47,878 nt of DNA, taken from NCBI GenBank assembly GCA_023254245.1, contig JALQYE010000009.1, positions 474-48,351 on the forward strand, written 5' to 3'. The translations under genes were made by a program, and so were the position numbers. The DNA comes from Emticicia sp. (lineage in GTDB: Bacteria; Bacteroidota; Bacteroidia; Cytophagales; Spirosomataceae). The first letter of the stretch is position 1. Each line of letters starts with the position of its first letter. The notes beneath the pieces were generated by a model, which saw only the letters and a program-made list of their open reading frames with translations, had not been told where the DNA came from and did no database searches. Below are positions 25,726-34,195 of this stretch, in pieces.

Positions 25726-26892
25726 ATGGAAATCACGATGAAAAAACAACTCTTAATAATTGACGATAACGAAATGTTATTGGGTTTAATGAATTACTGT
25801 TATAGTGAAAAATTTGAACTTTTTTTATGCCAAAGTCTAAACGAGGCAAAGGGCTATTTGAAGAATGGTTTATTTCCAGATGCCATCGTTACTGACTTAA
25901 ATTTACCTGATGAAGATGGTAAATCTTTTATTTCGTACTTGAAAACCAATCCATTATATATCAATACTCCGTTAATTGTTTTATCGGGTGAAGAAAAAAG
26001 CCAAAGCCGAATTGAGTGCCTCAAACTCGGGGCAGATGATTACGTGATGAAGCCATTTCACCCCGAAGAGTTAGAAATTCGAATCGAAAAACAACTGAGT
26101 GCTGTACATGCTTCGACGAGCTCGCTTAGTCTAAACTTTGAAGGAAACCGTAAGGATGATTCAGATAATGGAAGTTTTTTGACTCCAAAATCATCATTCC
26201 GTAAACGTGCTTTCGATATTATGGTGGCTGGTTCAGCCTTACTTGTGCTTTCTCCAATTTTACTGATAGTTGCTATTTTAATTAAGTTAGACTCAAAAGG
26301 CCCCGTATTTTTCTTCTCGAAGAGAATCGGGGCTGGTTACAAAGTTTTTGAACTTTACAAGTTTCGCACGATGCGTACGGGAGCCGAGAAAGAAATTAAA
26401 AATATGGCTCATTTGAATATGTATGAAACTGAAAAGCAAGAAGAAAACCCTGAAACAGATGGTAATTTGATTGATGATTCAGGCTGGAAGAACGAAGATA
26501 AATTATTGGATTCTCAGAATCAAAAATCAGCTTTTTTGAAATTTAAAAATGACCCAAGAATCACAAAACTGGGTGCTTTTTTGCGAAACACGAGTATCGA
26601 CGAAATTCCACAATTAATCAATATTATCAAAGGAGATATGTCGTTGGTTGGGAATCGCCCACTACCATTATATGAAGCTGAGAAATTGACAAAAGACGAA
26701 TCGGTAGCCAGATTTTTAGCTCCTGCTGGTCTGACGGGCCTTTGGCAAGTAACCAAAAGAGGAAAGGGCGAACTCTCTGCCAAAGAACGCCAAGATTTAG
26801 ATAATACTTACGCATATCGCCACGATTGGAAATTTGATTTAACCTTAATCGCCAAAACAGTTCCTGCTTTGTTTCAATCTGAAAAAATGTAA
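25726..26892 (+). CDS. response-regulator receiver fused to priming sugar-phosphate transferase
   Basis: A fusion of 388 residues. The receiver domain (5-125) has the acidic pair D13/D14, phosphoacceptor D57 (TDLNLPDEDG), S87 and K109. After a polar linker (126-157) comes a bacterial sugar transferase: KRAFDI, a membrane segment (166-187), YKFRTM at 211-216, SIDEIPQLINIIKGDMSLVGNRP with D292/E293, and GLTGLWQV at 335-342. The enzyme part transfers a sugar phosphate to undecaprenyl phosphate, the first step of EPS assembly at the inner membrane. It lacks the usual N-terminal membrane and CoA-binding-like domains of WcaJ/WbaP. An ATG at 25738 is an alternative start. Phosphorylation would be expected to tune the enzyme directly; this is inference. 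Confidence 0.93.
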   Translation: MEITMKKQLLIIDDNEMLLGLMNYCYSEKFELFLCQSLNEAKGYLKNGLFPDAIVTDLNLPDEDGKSFISYLKTNPLYINTPLIVLSGEEKSQSRIECLKLGADDYVMKPFHPEELEIRIEKQLSAVHASTSSLSLNFEGNRKDDSDNGSFLTPKSSFRKRAFDIMVAGSALLVLSPILLIVAILIKLDSKGPVFFFSKRIGAGYKVFELYKFRTMRTGAEKEIKNMAHLNMYETEKQEENPETDGNLIDDSGWKNEDKLLDSQNQKSAFLKFKNDPRITKLGAFLRNTSIDEIPQLINIIKGDMSLVGNRPLPLYEAEKLTKDESVARFLAPAGLTGLWQVTKRGKGELSAKERQDLDNTYAYRHDWKFDLTLIAKTVPALFQSEKM

Positions 26893-26893
26893 T

Positions 26894-26915
26894 GCTTCGA
26901 CTTCGCTCAGCAACC
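26894..26915. repeat. REP-like fragment
   Basis: The word GCTTCGACTTCGCTCAGCAA directly follows the stop codon of the sugar transferase. Its reverse (CTGAGCGAAGTCGAAG) resembles a short palindromic word I recall as dispersed in several bacterial genomes. Only one copy was noticed here. Confidence 0.3.
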
Positions 26916-26969
26916 CATTTCAAGTGTTCTACAAAATTTTCAAAGAATTTTTCTTAATAATTTACTACA

Positions 26970-28118
26970 ATGACAGCATTAATCATATATCTCGCATTTG
27001 CAGTTGCTTACGTATTATTCTTTGCGATTGCCTCAAAGTTTCAACGTAATAAGTCTGCAAACCAAAATCAAGTTTCAGATGTAAATTTTTTGTTCATGAT
27101 TCCAGCTTATAAAGAAGATGCCGTGATTATCGAAACTGTGAAAAATGTACTTTCTCAAGCTGATTTCGGAGTGACCGATGAGGTAGTAGTAATTGCCGAC
27201 CAATTGAAAAAAGAAACAATCAAAGCATTAGAGACATTAAATATAACTGTAATAGAAGTTTTCTTCGAGAAAAGTACGAAAGCAAAGTCTATTAACCGAG
27301 CTATGAAAGCTTTGAGTTTATGGGGAACGAAACATGACGCAGTTGTACTTCTTGATGCTGATAATCATTTAGTTGAGGGGTTTATAACGAAAACTAAAGC
27401 CTCGTTTGCGGTTGGAAATAAAATTATTCAGACACACCGCATTGCCAAAAATCTTGATACTCCTATGGCTAAATTAGATGCTATTAGCGAAGAAATTAAT
27501 AACTCAGTTTTCCGTTTGGGGCATTCTAATGTTGGTCTTTCGGCTGCTTTGATTGGTTCGGGTTTAGTAATGGACTACGAAATGTTTAGAGCATACCTCA
27601 ATAAAATTGATGTAGTAAGTGGCTTTGATAAACAATTAGAGCTGGATATTATGAATGATAAACGCAAGATTGAGTATATGCAAGATGCGTATATTTTGGA
27701 TGAAAAAGTAAAAAATACAGAAGTCTTTGAAACGCAACGCACACGTTGGATTGCTGCACAATGGAATTTTGCGAAACAAAACTTTGCAAAAGCATGGATA
27801 GAATTAGTGAAAAATGGAAATGTTGATTTCTTTAATAAAGTGATTCAATTTGTGTTGCCTCCAAGATTAATTTTGCTTGGAATGCTTGGTTTAATGCTGA
27901 TAATCAGTGTGTTATTTAATTATTTCCTTGCTGAAATAGTAGTACTGAATATTGCTCTTTGGCTTAGTTTTCTACTGGCAACACCAACTTACTTATTGAA
28001 AACAATCAATGTTTCGATTTTTTTTGAATTACCCAAAGCATTGATATGCATGGTAAAAGCTGTTTTCAAAATCGGAAAAGCCAAACAAACATTTTTGCAT
28101 ACACCACACGGAGTTTAA
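26970..28118 (+). CDS. membrane glycosyltransferase, family GT2
   Basis: A 382-residue inner-membrane glycosyltransferase. A membrane helix at 3-21 precedes the GT-A domain, with MIPAYKED, DAD at 129-131 and the QRTRW (QxxRW-type) acceptor motif at 256-260. Two or three membrane segments lie at about 285-345. The QxxRW motif and flanking helices are typical of processive or lipid-linked GT2 enzymes. It is the second gene of the EPS run starting with the receiver-sugar transferase, after a 77-base spacer. The sugar is unknown. Confidence 0.9.
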   Translation: MTALIIYLAFAVAYVLFFAIASKFQRNKSANQNQVSDVNFLFMIPAYKEDAVIIETVKNVLSQADFGVTDEVVVIADQLKKETIKALETLNITVIEVFFEKSTKAKSINRAMKALSLWGTKHDAVVLLDADNHLVEGFITKTKASFAVGNKIIQTHRIAKNLDTPMAKLDAISEEINNSVFRLGHSNVGLSAALIGSGLVMDYEMFRAYLNKIDVVSGFDKQLELDIMNDKRKIEYMQDAYILDEKVKNTEVFETQRTRWIAAQWNFAKQNFAKAWIELVKNGNVDFFNKVIQFVLPPRLILLGMLGLMLIISVLFNYFLAEIVVLNIALWLSFLLATPTYLLKTINVSIFFELPKALICMVKAVFKIGKAKQTFLHTPHGV

Positions 28119-28128
28119 ATGATGTAGC

Positions 28129-28184
28129 ACAAGTCTACAACTTGTAACTGACAAACACTAATCTGGCGAATTAGGAAATTCGCC
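28129..28184. repeat. two short hairpin repeats between glycosyltransferase genes
   Basis: Two perfect inverted repeats lie in the 74-base spacer: ACAAGT/ACTTGT (28129-28134 with 28140-28145) and GGCGAATT/AATTCGCC (28165-28172 with 28177-28184). Neither is followed by a T run, so they are not obvious terminators. Confidence 0.45.
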
Positions 28185-28192
28185 CCACAAAT

Positions 28193-29329
28193 ATGAAAAT
28201 CGGTATCGAAGCACAAAGAATTTTTCGCCCAAAGAAACACGGCATGGATATATATGCTCTCGAACTTATCAGAGCGATTCAGCAATTAGATACACAAAAC
28301 GAATATGTTGTTTTTGTGAAACCAGATAAAGATGTTTGCTTACAGTCAAGCCAAAACCTCAAAGTAGTAGAAGTGAAAGGTAAAACATACATTGATTGGG
28401 AGCAGATTGCATTACCAAAAGCCATTGAGCAAGAAAATATTGATTTGATGCACTTTACTTCAAATACGGCTTCGGTAAATATCAAATGTCCGTTTATTCT
28501 GACGCTTCATGATATTATCTATTTGGAGAAGTTCTTTTCAAAAGGTTCGTTATATCAAGTTGCTGGACATTTTTATCGTCGATGGAATGTGCCGAAAATC
28601 GCACCAAAAGCCGAATACGTCCTCACTGTATCGGAGTTTGAAAAATTACAAATACAGAAATCACTTGGCATAAAATACACTCAATTAAAAGCAATATATA
28701 ATGCTTATAATCAGAATTTTAGAATGATTGAAGATGAAGAAGCTTTGGAGCAAGTAAGAAAAAAATACAATTTGCCATGCGATTTTATTTTCTTTTTGGG
28801 GAATAAAGCCCCTAAGAAGAACATGAAACGAGTGTTAGAAGCATACGCTGCTTATATAGACCCAAACCTTACTCCTCTAAATTTAGTGATTGCCGAAAGT
28901 TCAGAAAATGATATAATGCAATTATTAACAGAAATTAACCGCAAAGATATTTTCGAAAAAATTATTCTTACAGGTTATGTTCAACATTCTGAGTTACCAT
29001 ATATATATAATTTGGCTACCTTGTTTTTGTATCCTTCGTTGCGAGAGAGTTTCGGTATTCCAATCATCGAAGCAATGGCTTGTGGAACACCAGTAATTAC
29101 CTCGAATACGAGTGCAATGCCCGAAGTAGCCGATGATGCAGCCATGTTGGTTAATCCATTCGATGTAGAGGCCATTACTCAAGCAATAAGAAAGGTTTTA
29201 GAAAATCAAAAATTGTATAATCACTTGAAATACAGTGGTTTGAATCGTGCAATGGCTTTTTCGTGGGAAAATACCGCTCAGAAAACTATCAATCTTTATA
29301 ATGATATATTGATGGAAACTTTTGCCTAA
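28193..29329 (+). CDS. glycosyltransferase, family GT4
   Basis: A 378-residue GT-B glycosyltransferase. The N-terminal domain starts MKIGIEAQRI and includes LTLHDIIYLEKFF and VSEFEK. The C-terminal nucleotide-sugar domain has FFLGNKAPKKN and the EX7E motif with E285 and E293 (ESFGIPIIEAMACGTPVI). No membrane segment is seen, so it acts at the cytosolic face of the membrane on a lipid-linked intermediate. It lies between two GT2 genes and is part of the EPS repeat-unit assembly line; linkage and sugar cannot be assigned. Confidence 0.92.
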   Translation: MKIGIEAQRIFRPKKHGMDIYALELIRAIQQLDTQNEYVVFVKPDKDVCLQSSQNLKVVEVKGKTYIDWEQIALPKAIEQENIDLMHFTSNTASVNIKCPFILTLHDIIYLEKFFSKGSLYQVAGHFYRRWNVPKIAPKAEYVLTVSEFEKLQIQKSLGIKYTQLKAIYNAYNQNFRMIEDEEALEQVRKKYNLPCDFIFFLGNKAPKKNMKRVLEAYAAYIDPNLTPLNLVIAESSENDIMQLLTEINRKDIFEKIILTGYVQHSELPYIYNLATLFLYPSLRESFGIPIIEAMACGTPVITSNTSAMPEVADDAAMLVNPFDVEAITQAIRKVLENQKLYNHLKYSGLNRAMAFSWENTAQKTINLYNDILMETFA

Positions 29330-29352
29330 CACAAAAAATAAACAACTCTACA

Positions 29353-30516
29353 ATGAAAATCTTAGAAATAATATTTTGGGCTTTATTTGGAATCACGTTT
29401 TATGCCTACATCGGATACGGAATTTTAATTTGGCTAATGGTCAAAGTCAAATCTATATTTATTAAAAGCAAAGCCCTCAATGATGATTACTTACCCAATA
29501 TAACACTCTTAATTGCCGCCTACAACGAACAAGATTGCGTAGAAGATAAAATCAAAAATTCGTTGGTGTTAGATTACCCCAAAGATAAGATTAAGATTGC
29601 TTTTGTGACTGATGGTTCAACTGATAAAACCTCCGAAATTATAAGACAATACGCTGATATTCAGTTGTTTCATAAAGGTGGAAGAAGTGGGAAAATGGCA
29701 GCCATTAACCGAGTGATGCCATTGATTGATTCTTCAATTACGATTTTTTCTGATGCCAATGCTATGTTAAATTCTGAATCGGCGAGAGAGATTGTAAAAC
29801 ATTTTTCAAATGAAAAAGTGGGAGTTGTGGCAGGTGAAAAACGTATCATGAAAACAACTGGAAAAACCGCTGAAGTGGGTGAAGGAATCTATTGGAAATA
29901 TGAGAGTTTCTTGAAAAAACTTGATTCCGAACTTTATTCAGCTGTTGGAGCAGCTGGCGAATTATACGCTATCCGAACCGAGCTTTTCGAAGAATTAGAA
30001 GCAGATACATTACTCGACGATTTTGTGCTTTCCTTAAAAATATGCCAAAAAGGCTACGTAACCGCCTACGAACCAAACGCTTATGCAACCGAAACTGCCT
30101 CATTAAATAGTGCCGAAGAACTAAAACGTAAAATCAGAATTTGTGCAGGCGGTTTTCAGTCAACTTTCAGATTGACTGAATTATTGAACCCATTCCAAAA
30201 CGGTCTTTTAACTTTTCAGTATGTCTCACATCGTTTATTAAGATGGGCTGTTGTTCCTTTTGCTTTGATTTTTCTTTTGTTCGTAAATTTGTTCTTAATT
30301 CAGCAAAATCAATTTTACCTCTTTTCATTCATTGCCCAAATAGTATTCTACTCAATGGCGTTCTTAGGTTTTTATTACGAAAAGCTTGGTAAGAAAGTCA
30401 AGATTCTGTATGTGCCTTACTACTTTTCGTTGATGAATTATTCAGCTTTAGCAGGTTTCAAAAGATTCTTGAATAATCAGCAAAATGTTGTCTGGGAAAA
30501 AGCTTTGAGAGCTTAG
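29353..30516 (+). CDS. membrane glycosyltransferase, family GT2
   Basis: A 387-residue GT2 enzyme with a first membrane helix at about 7-30, the GT-A core (LLIAAYNEQD, VTDGSTDKT, DAN at 134-136), and RKIRICAGGFQ in place of the usual QxxRW. Three C-terminal membrane segments follow (about 290-360). It resembles the cellulose-synthase-like or N-glycosyltransferase (BcsA/IcaA-like) type. It follows the GT4 gene by 23 bases and closes the first EPS gene run. Confidence 0.9.
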   Translation: MKILEIIFWALFGITFYAYIGYGILIWLMVKVKSIFIKSKALNDDYLPNITLLIAAYNEQDCVEDKIKNSLVLDYPKDKIKIAFVTDGSTDKTSEIIRQYADIQLFHKGGRSGKMAAINRVMPLIDSSITIFSDANAMLNSESAREIVKHFSNEKVGVVAGEKRIMKTTGKTAEVGEGIYWKYESFLKKLDSELYSAVGAAGELYAIRTELFEELEADTLLDDFVLSLKICQKGYVTAYEPNAYATETASLNSAEELKRKIRICAGGFQSTFRLTELLNPFQNGLLTFQYVSHRLLRWAVVPFALIFLLFVNLFLIQQNQFYLFSFIAQIVFYSMAFLGFYYEKLGKKVKILYVPYYFSLMNYSALAGFKRFLNNQQNVVWEKALRA

Positions 30517-30553
30517 TTTTAGCATTATATCTGATTATATAATAGTTGTTCTG

Positions 30554-30587
30554 TTCCATAATTAAGAATAAATTCCAATATATGGAT
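30554..30587. promoter_or_regulatory. enhancer-like site D (half-site plus imperfect palindrome)
   Basis: Half-site TTCCA at 30554-30558 and TTCCA-ATATA-TGGAT at 30573-30587. The last base differs from the palindrome of the other three sites, while the 19-base half-site spacing and 5-base gap are kept. It lies upstream of the FIST-kinase operon. Confidence 0.55.
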
Positions 30588-30630
30588 ATTTTTATTATTT
30601 ATTAGTATTGATAATCAGGTATTTATGTGA

Positions 30631-30646
30631 TTGGTATAGTTTCTGA
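30631..30646 (+). promoter_or_regulatory. sigma-54-like promoter before the FIST gene
   Basis: TTGGTATAGTTTCTGA keeps GG, a 10-base spacing and G at -12. It begins 58 bases after the start of the palindrome, about two helical turns nearer than at sites A and C. The start codon lies 35 bases after the -12 G. Confidence 0.5.
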
Positions 30647-30679
30647 GTAGGAAATAGTACATGTGAACCACCTCATAAA

Positions 30680-31765
30680 ATGTATTTCAAAAATATAGCA
30701 GAAATAACTCAAGATAAAGTTGATAATTTTAAATTGAGTAACAATTTTTTATTAGTATTTATTGCTGAGAAGTCAGCATCTGATGCTGAACCTCTTATCA
30801 GTTTACTAAGTACTAATGGGATTAAATTCTTTGGCGGAATTTATCCAACAATTATTCATGATACCACTAACTATCATGATGGACTTTTAATCATTGAAAT
30901 TTCTTCAGTGCAGGAAGTAGTTACGTTTTCGATGAAAGATGAGTCTTCATTCAGAGAAATACAAAACCTTGATAAAGTAAATACTGCTATATTGCTCATT
31001 GATGCGATGGTTTCAGAGACTGACCTATTGCTAAAAAGAGTGTATGGTTTACTTAATAACAAAATAAATATTGTTGGTGGTGGAGCTGGTTTTATGAGCT
31101 TCGAACAACAGCCTTGCATCTTTACACAAGATGGTATGTTTGAGGATGGAGCGGTTTTGGCCTTGATGAATAGTAAAAGCAAAATTGGAGTAAAACATGG
31201 ATGGGAAGTGTTTGCTGGCCCTTTTATTGCAACTTCGACCGACAAAAATGTTATCAAAGAACTCAACTGGCGGCCCGCTTTAGAGGTGTATCAAGAAGTT
31301 ATAGAGGCTAATTCTGATAATAAATTTACAGAAAATAATTTTATCGATATTGCCAAAATATTTCCGTTTGGAATTTACAAAGAAGGGGCCGAGTTTGTTG
31401 TTAGAGACCCGATTGCCATCAATGAGGCAGGCGAAATTGTTTGTATTTCGGAAGTTCCCGAAAATTCAACCTTACAAATTCTTACAGGTGACCCCGAAAA
31501 GCTGATTCTTGCTGCTCGCCATGTTGCCAACAAGACACTGCACGATGAGTCAGATGCAAATTGCTTAATGGTTTTTGACTGTATCACTCGCGTGATGTAT
31601 CTGGGTAGCCAATTTGAAGATGAGCTAAAAGCAATGCGAGATGTGTATTCAGATAAAAACTGTAAGATAAGAGGGGTTTCAACGTTGGGAGAGATTGCAT
31701 CATCAGGCATGGGATTTGTTGATTTCTACAACAAAACAATTGTAGCAAGTAGCCTTTACAACTAA
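30680..31765 (+). CDS. FIST-domain sensor protein
   Basis: A 361-residue protein made of the FIST N-terminal domain (about 25-200) and FIST C-terminal domain (about 210-345). Characteristic segments are NIVGGGAGFMSF, GAVLALMNSKSKIGVKHGW, EVYQEVIE and CLMVFDCITRVMYLG. FIST domains are proposed small-ligand sensors, perhaps for amino acids, found with signalling enzymes. It is cytosolic, with no signal peptide. Its stop codon abuts the hybrid kinase start with no gap, so it is likely the sensory partner of that kinase. Confidence 0.88.
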   Translation: MYFKNIAEITQDKVDNFKLSNNFLLVFIAEKSASDAEPLISLLSTNGIKFFGGIYPTIIHDTTNYHDGLLIIEISSVQEVVTFSMKDESSFREIQNLDKVNTAILLIDAMVSETDLLLKRVYGLLNNKINIVGGGAGFMSFEQQPCIFTQDGMFEDGAVLALMNSKSKIGVKHGWEVFAGPFIATSTDKNVIKELNWRPALEVYQEVIEANSDNKFTENNFIDIAKIFPFGIYKEGAEFVVRDPIAINEAGEIVCISEVPENSTLQILTGDPEKLILAARHVANKTLHDESDANCLMVFDCITRVMYLGSQFEDELKAMRDVYSDKNCKIRGVSTLGEIASSGMGFVDFYNKTIVASSLYN

Positions 31766-34195
31766 ATGGAAACAGGAATAAAGATTGATATTGCACGTGA
31801 GATTTCATCATTGTATGAACTATCGCTTTCAATAGGTAATTCATTAGAATTAAAAAAAAATTGTGCCGACTTTCTAAGCGTGTGGATGCGGCAAAAAAAT
31901 ATCGATTTTGGCTCTATTTGGCTTAAAAATAAAGTTTTAGACCTGCCAAATTCCGAAAATTTTACTTTAGTCTATGCCAATCCTGAATTTAGTACGGATA
32001 AAAAGGAAATTACACTTAACCACTATTTTATGAGTCATCTCGAGGGGAATGGAGGCGTTTGCATCCAAAGCGATACGCCCCATTTTCAAGAGATAATTAC
32101 CGAAAAAAATATTATTGACGGTTGCTATTGGATAATACCATTACCTGAACTGGGTTTTATAAAGTTTTATTTTAGTCCCAAAAATCTCTCTCAAGTTGCT
32201 TTTGATTCAAGTGAAGTAAAAAAGGCAAGCAAAGTAATACGTAAATTTGGTGTTACTTTGCAATCTTGCCTCCTTCATAATCAAGTCATTGGCTATCAAG
32301 AAGAACTCAAAAAACTGGCTGTCGTTGCCGAAAAAACCGATAATGCCATTGTTATTACCGATGCAAAAGGAAAAATAGAATGGATAAACGAAGGTTTTAG
32401 CCGAATTACGGGTTATACATTAGAGGAAGTAAAAGGAAGAACTCCTGGTGAGGTTTTACAAGGAAGCGAAACAAATCCTGAAACTAAAAAATTTATAGGA
32501 GAGCAATTACGTCAGAGAAATAGTTTCAGAACAGAAATCTTAAATTATTCTAAGACTGGACACAAATATTGGGTCGAACTTTCGATTCAAGCAATCTATG
32601 ATAATGATGGTAATTTGACCAATTTTATAGCGGTTGAATCTGATATAACTGAACGAAAAAAATACGAATCAGAACTCCAACATGCAAAAGAAAAAGCCGA
32701 AGAAGCCAGCCGAGTAAAACAAGAGTTCATGGCTGTTGTGAGTCATGAAATTCGGACTCCTCTCAATGCAATCATGGGGATGACTAACTTGATTCAGAAA
32801 ACAAACCTCAGTCCACTTCAGTCTGATTATATTAGTACAGTTCAAATTTCGGCCGATAATCTGCAAGGTATCATCAACTCGATTTTAGATTTTTCTAAAA
32901 TTGAAGCTGGCAAAATGTCGTTTCAGAAAATTCCGTTTAATCTCAAAAAAATTCTACAAAATATCATTAGTAGCAATGAGTTTAGAGCTGAGCAAAAAGG
33001 CATTGGTCTATTTCTGAAATTTGATGAAAAACTCAATGCCACGCTTTTAGGAGACCCTATTCGTTTGAGCCAAGTTTTACTAAATTTAGTGAGTAATGCT
33101 ATTAAGTTTACTGATATAGGCAAAATTATTATCGAAGCCCGTGTTGTTACAAAAATGAATAATGCCCTTGTGGTAGAATTTAATGTGATTGATACAGGAA
33201 AAGGAATTTCTCCCGAAAAACATAAGCTAATTTTTGAAAGCTTCACGCAAGAAGACTCAAGTATCAGTCGAAAATACGGTGGTACGGGCTTAGGATTGAG
33301 CATTTCGAAGCAATTAGTTGAATTAATGGGGGGCGACCTGCGTGTTAAAAGTGAATTAGGTGAAGGCTCTACTTTTTCGTTTGTAGTTGGTTTCCCGATT
33401 AGCCAAGAGCCAATCGAAGAAGCCAAACAAAATCATCTTTCAAGCAATTCTTTGATTGGTAAAAAAATATTACTTGTTGAAGATAATGCAATGAATCAAT
33501 TTTTCGCCCAAAAGCTACTCGAAGGCTGGGGAATGAAAGTTGATATTGCTCAGAATGGGCGAGAAGGGGTCGAGAAATTTAGAGCGAAATACTACGATGG
33601 TATTCTGATGGATATACAGATGCCCGAAATGGATGGTTTTCAAGCTACAAAGATTATTCGTACCGAAAGCACAAAAGTGCCGATTATAGCTCTAACTGCA
33701 CTCGTAGTTGATGAAGAAATTGAGCATTTTAGTAGAGTTGGTATGAATGATTATATTGCTAAACCGTTTGTTCCAGACGAATTGATGCAAAAATTGATAA
33801 AACATATATCTGTGACACAAACCTACTCGATAAGTTCGCCGAAAGTAAAAGTTGAAGAAGCACTTTATAATAATCAACTTTTAGCTCAAATGATGAAAGG
33901 TAATACTGTACAAATTCGTCAGATGGAAACGCTTTTTGTACAGCAATCAGAAGATGCTCTGAAGCAATTTAGTGAGTTATTTACTCAGCAAAATTGGAAG
34001 CAAATAGGGCTTTTGGCACATAAAATCAAAGCTTCAATTGATATGTTACAGATTACGCCATTAAAGCAGCCAATCAGGCAACTGGAGGCTCTTGGAAAGC
34101 AAGAGAAAGAATCGCCCGAAATAGCTAACTTGATAAATTTGACAACAGAAATTCTCATGAAAGTTTGTGACGAAATCAAACTATCACACCAATGA
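31766..34195 (+). CDS. hybrid sensor histidine kinase (PAS-HisKA-HATPase-REC-HPt)
   Basis: A soluble 809-residue hybrid kinase. Residues 1-175 form a GAF-like N-terminal region, then a PAS domain with its PAC motif (185-300) and a coiled linker. HisKA follows with H327 (SHEIRTP), then an ATPase domain with N-box LVSNAIKF and G-boxes DTGKG and GGTGLGLSI. A receiver has D616 (LMDIQMP), and the C-terminal HPt has H752 (AHKIKAS). The complete phosphorelay lacks only a final receiver protein. The two orphan receivers of the locus, the sigma-54 activator and the receiver-sugar transferase, are candidates. It starts directly after the FIST gene and overlaps the next glycosyltransferase gene by 4 bases. 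Confidence 0.95.
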   Translation: METGIKIDIAREISSLYELSLSIGNSLELKKNCADFLSVWMRQKNIDFGSIWLKNKVLDLPNSENFTLVYANPEFSTDKKEITLNHYFMSHLEGNGGVCIQSDTPHFQEIITEKNIIDGCYWIIPLPELGFIKFYFSPKNLSQVAFDSSEVKKASKVIRKFGVTLQSCLLHNQVIGYQEELKKLAVVAEKTDNAIVITDAKGKIEWINEGFSRITGYTLEEVKGRTPGEVLQGSETNPETKKFIGEQLRQRNSFRTEILNYSKTGHKYWVELSIQAIYDNDGNLTNFIAVESDITERKKYESELQHAKEKAEEASRVKQEFMAVVSHEIRTPLNAIMGMTNLIQKTNLSPLQSDYISTVQISADNLQGIINSILDFSKIEAGKMSFQKIPFNLKKILQNIISSNEFRAEQKGIGLFLKFDEKLNATLLGDPIRLSQVLLNLVSNAIKFTDIGKIIIEARVVTKMNNALVVEFNVIDTGKGISPEKHKLIFESFTQEDSSISRKYGGTGLGLSISKQLVELMGGDLRVKSELGEGSTFSFVVGFPISQEPIEEAKQNHLSSNSLIGKKILLVEDNAMNQFFAQKLLEGWGMKVDIAQNGREGVEKFRAKYYDGILMDIQMPEMDGFQATKIIRTESTKVPIIALTALVVDEEIEHFSRVGMNDYIAKPFVPDELMQKLIKHISVTQTYSISSPKVKVEEALYNNQLLAQMMKGNTVQIRQMETLFVQQSEDALKQFSELFTQQNWKQIGLLAHKIKASIDMLQITPLKQPIRQLEALGKQEKESPEIANLINLTTEILMKVCDEIKLSHQ

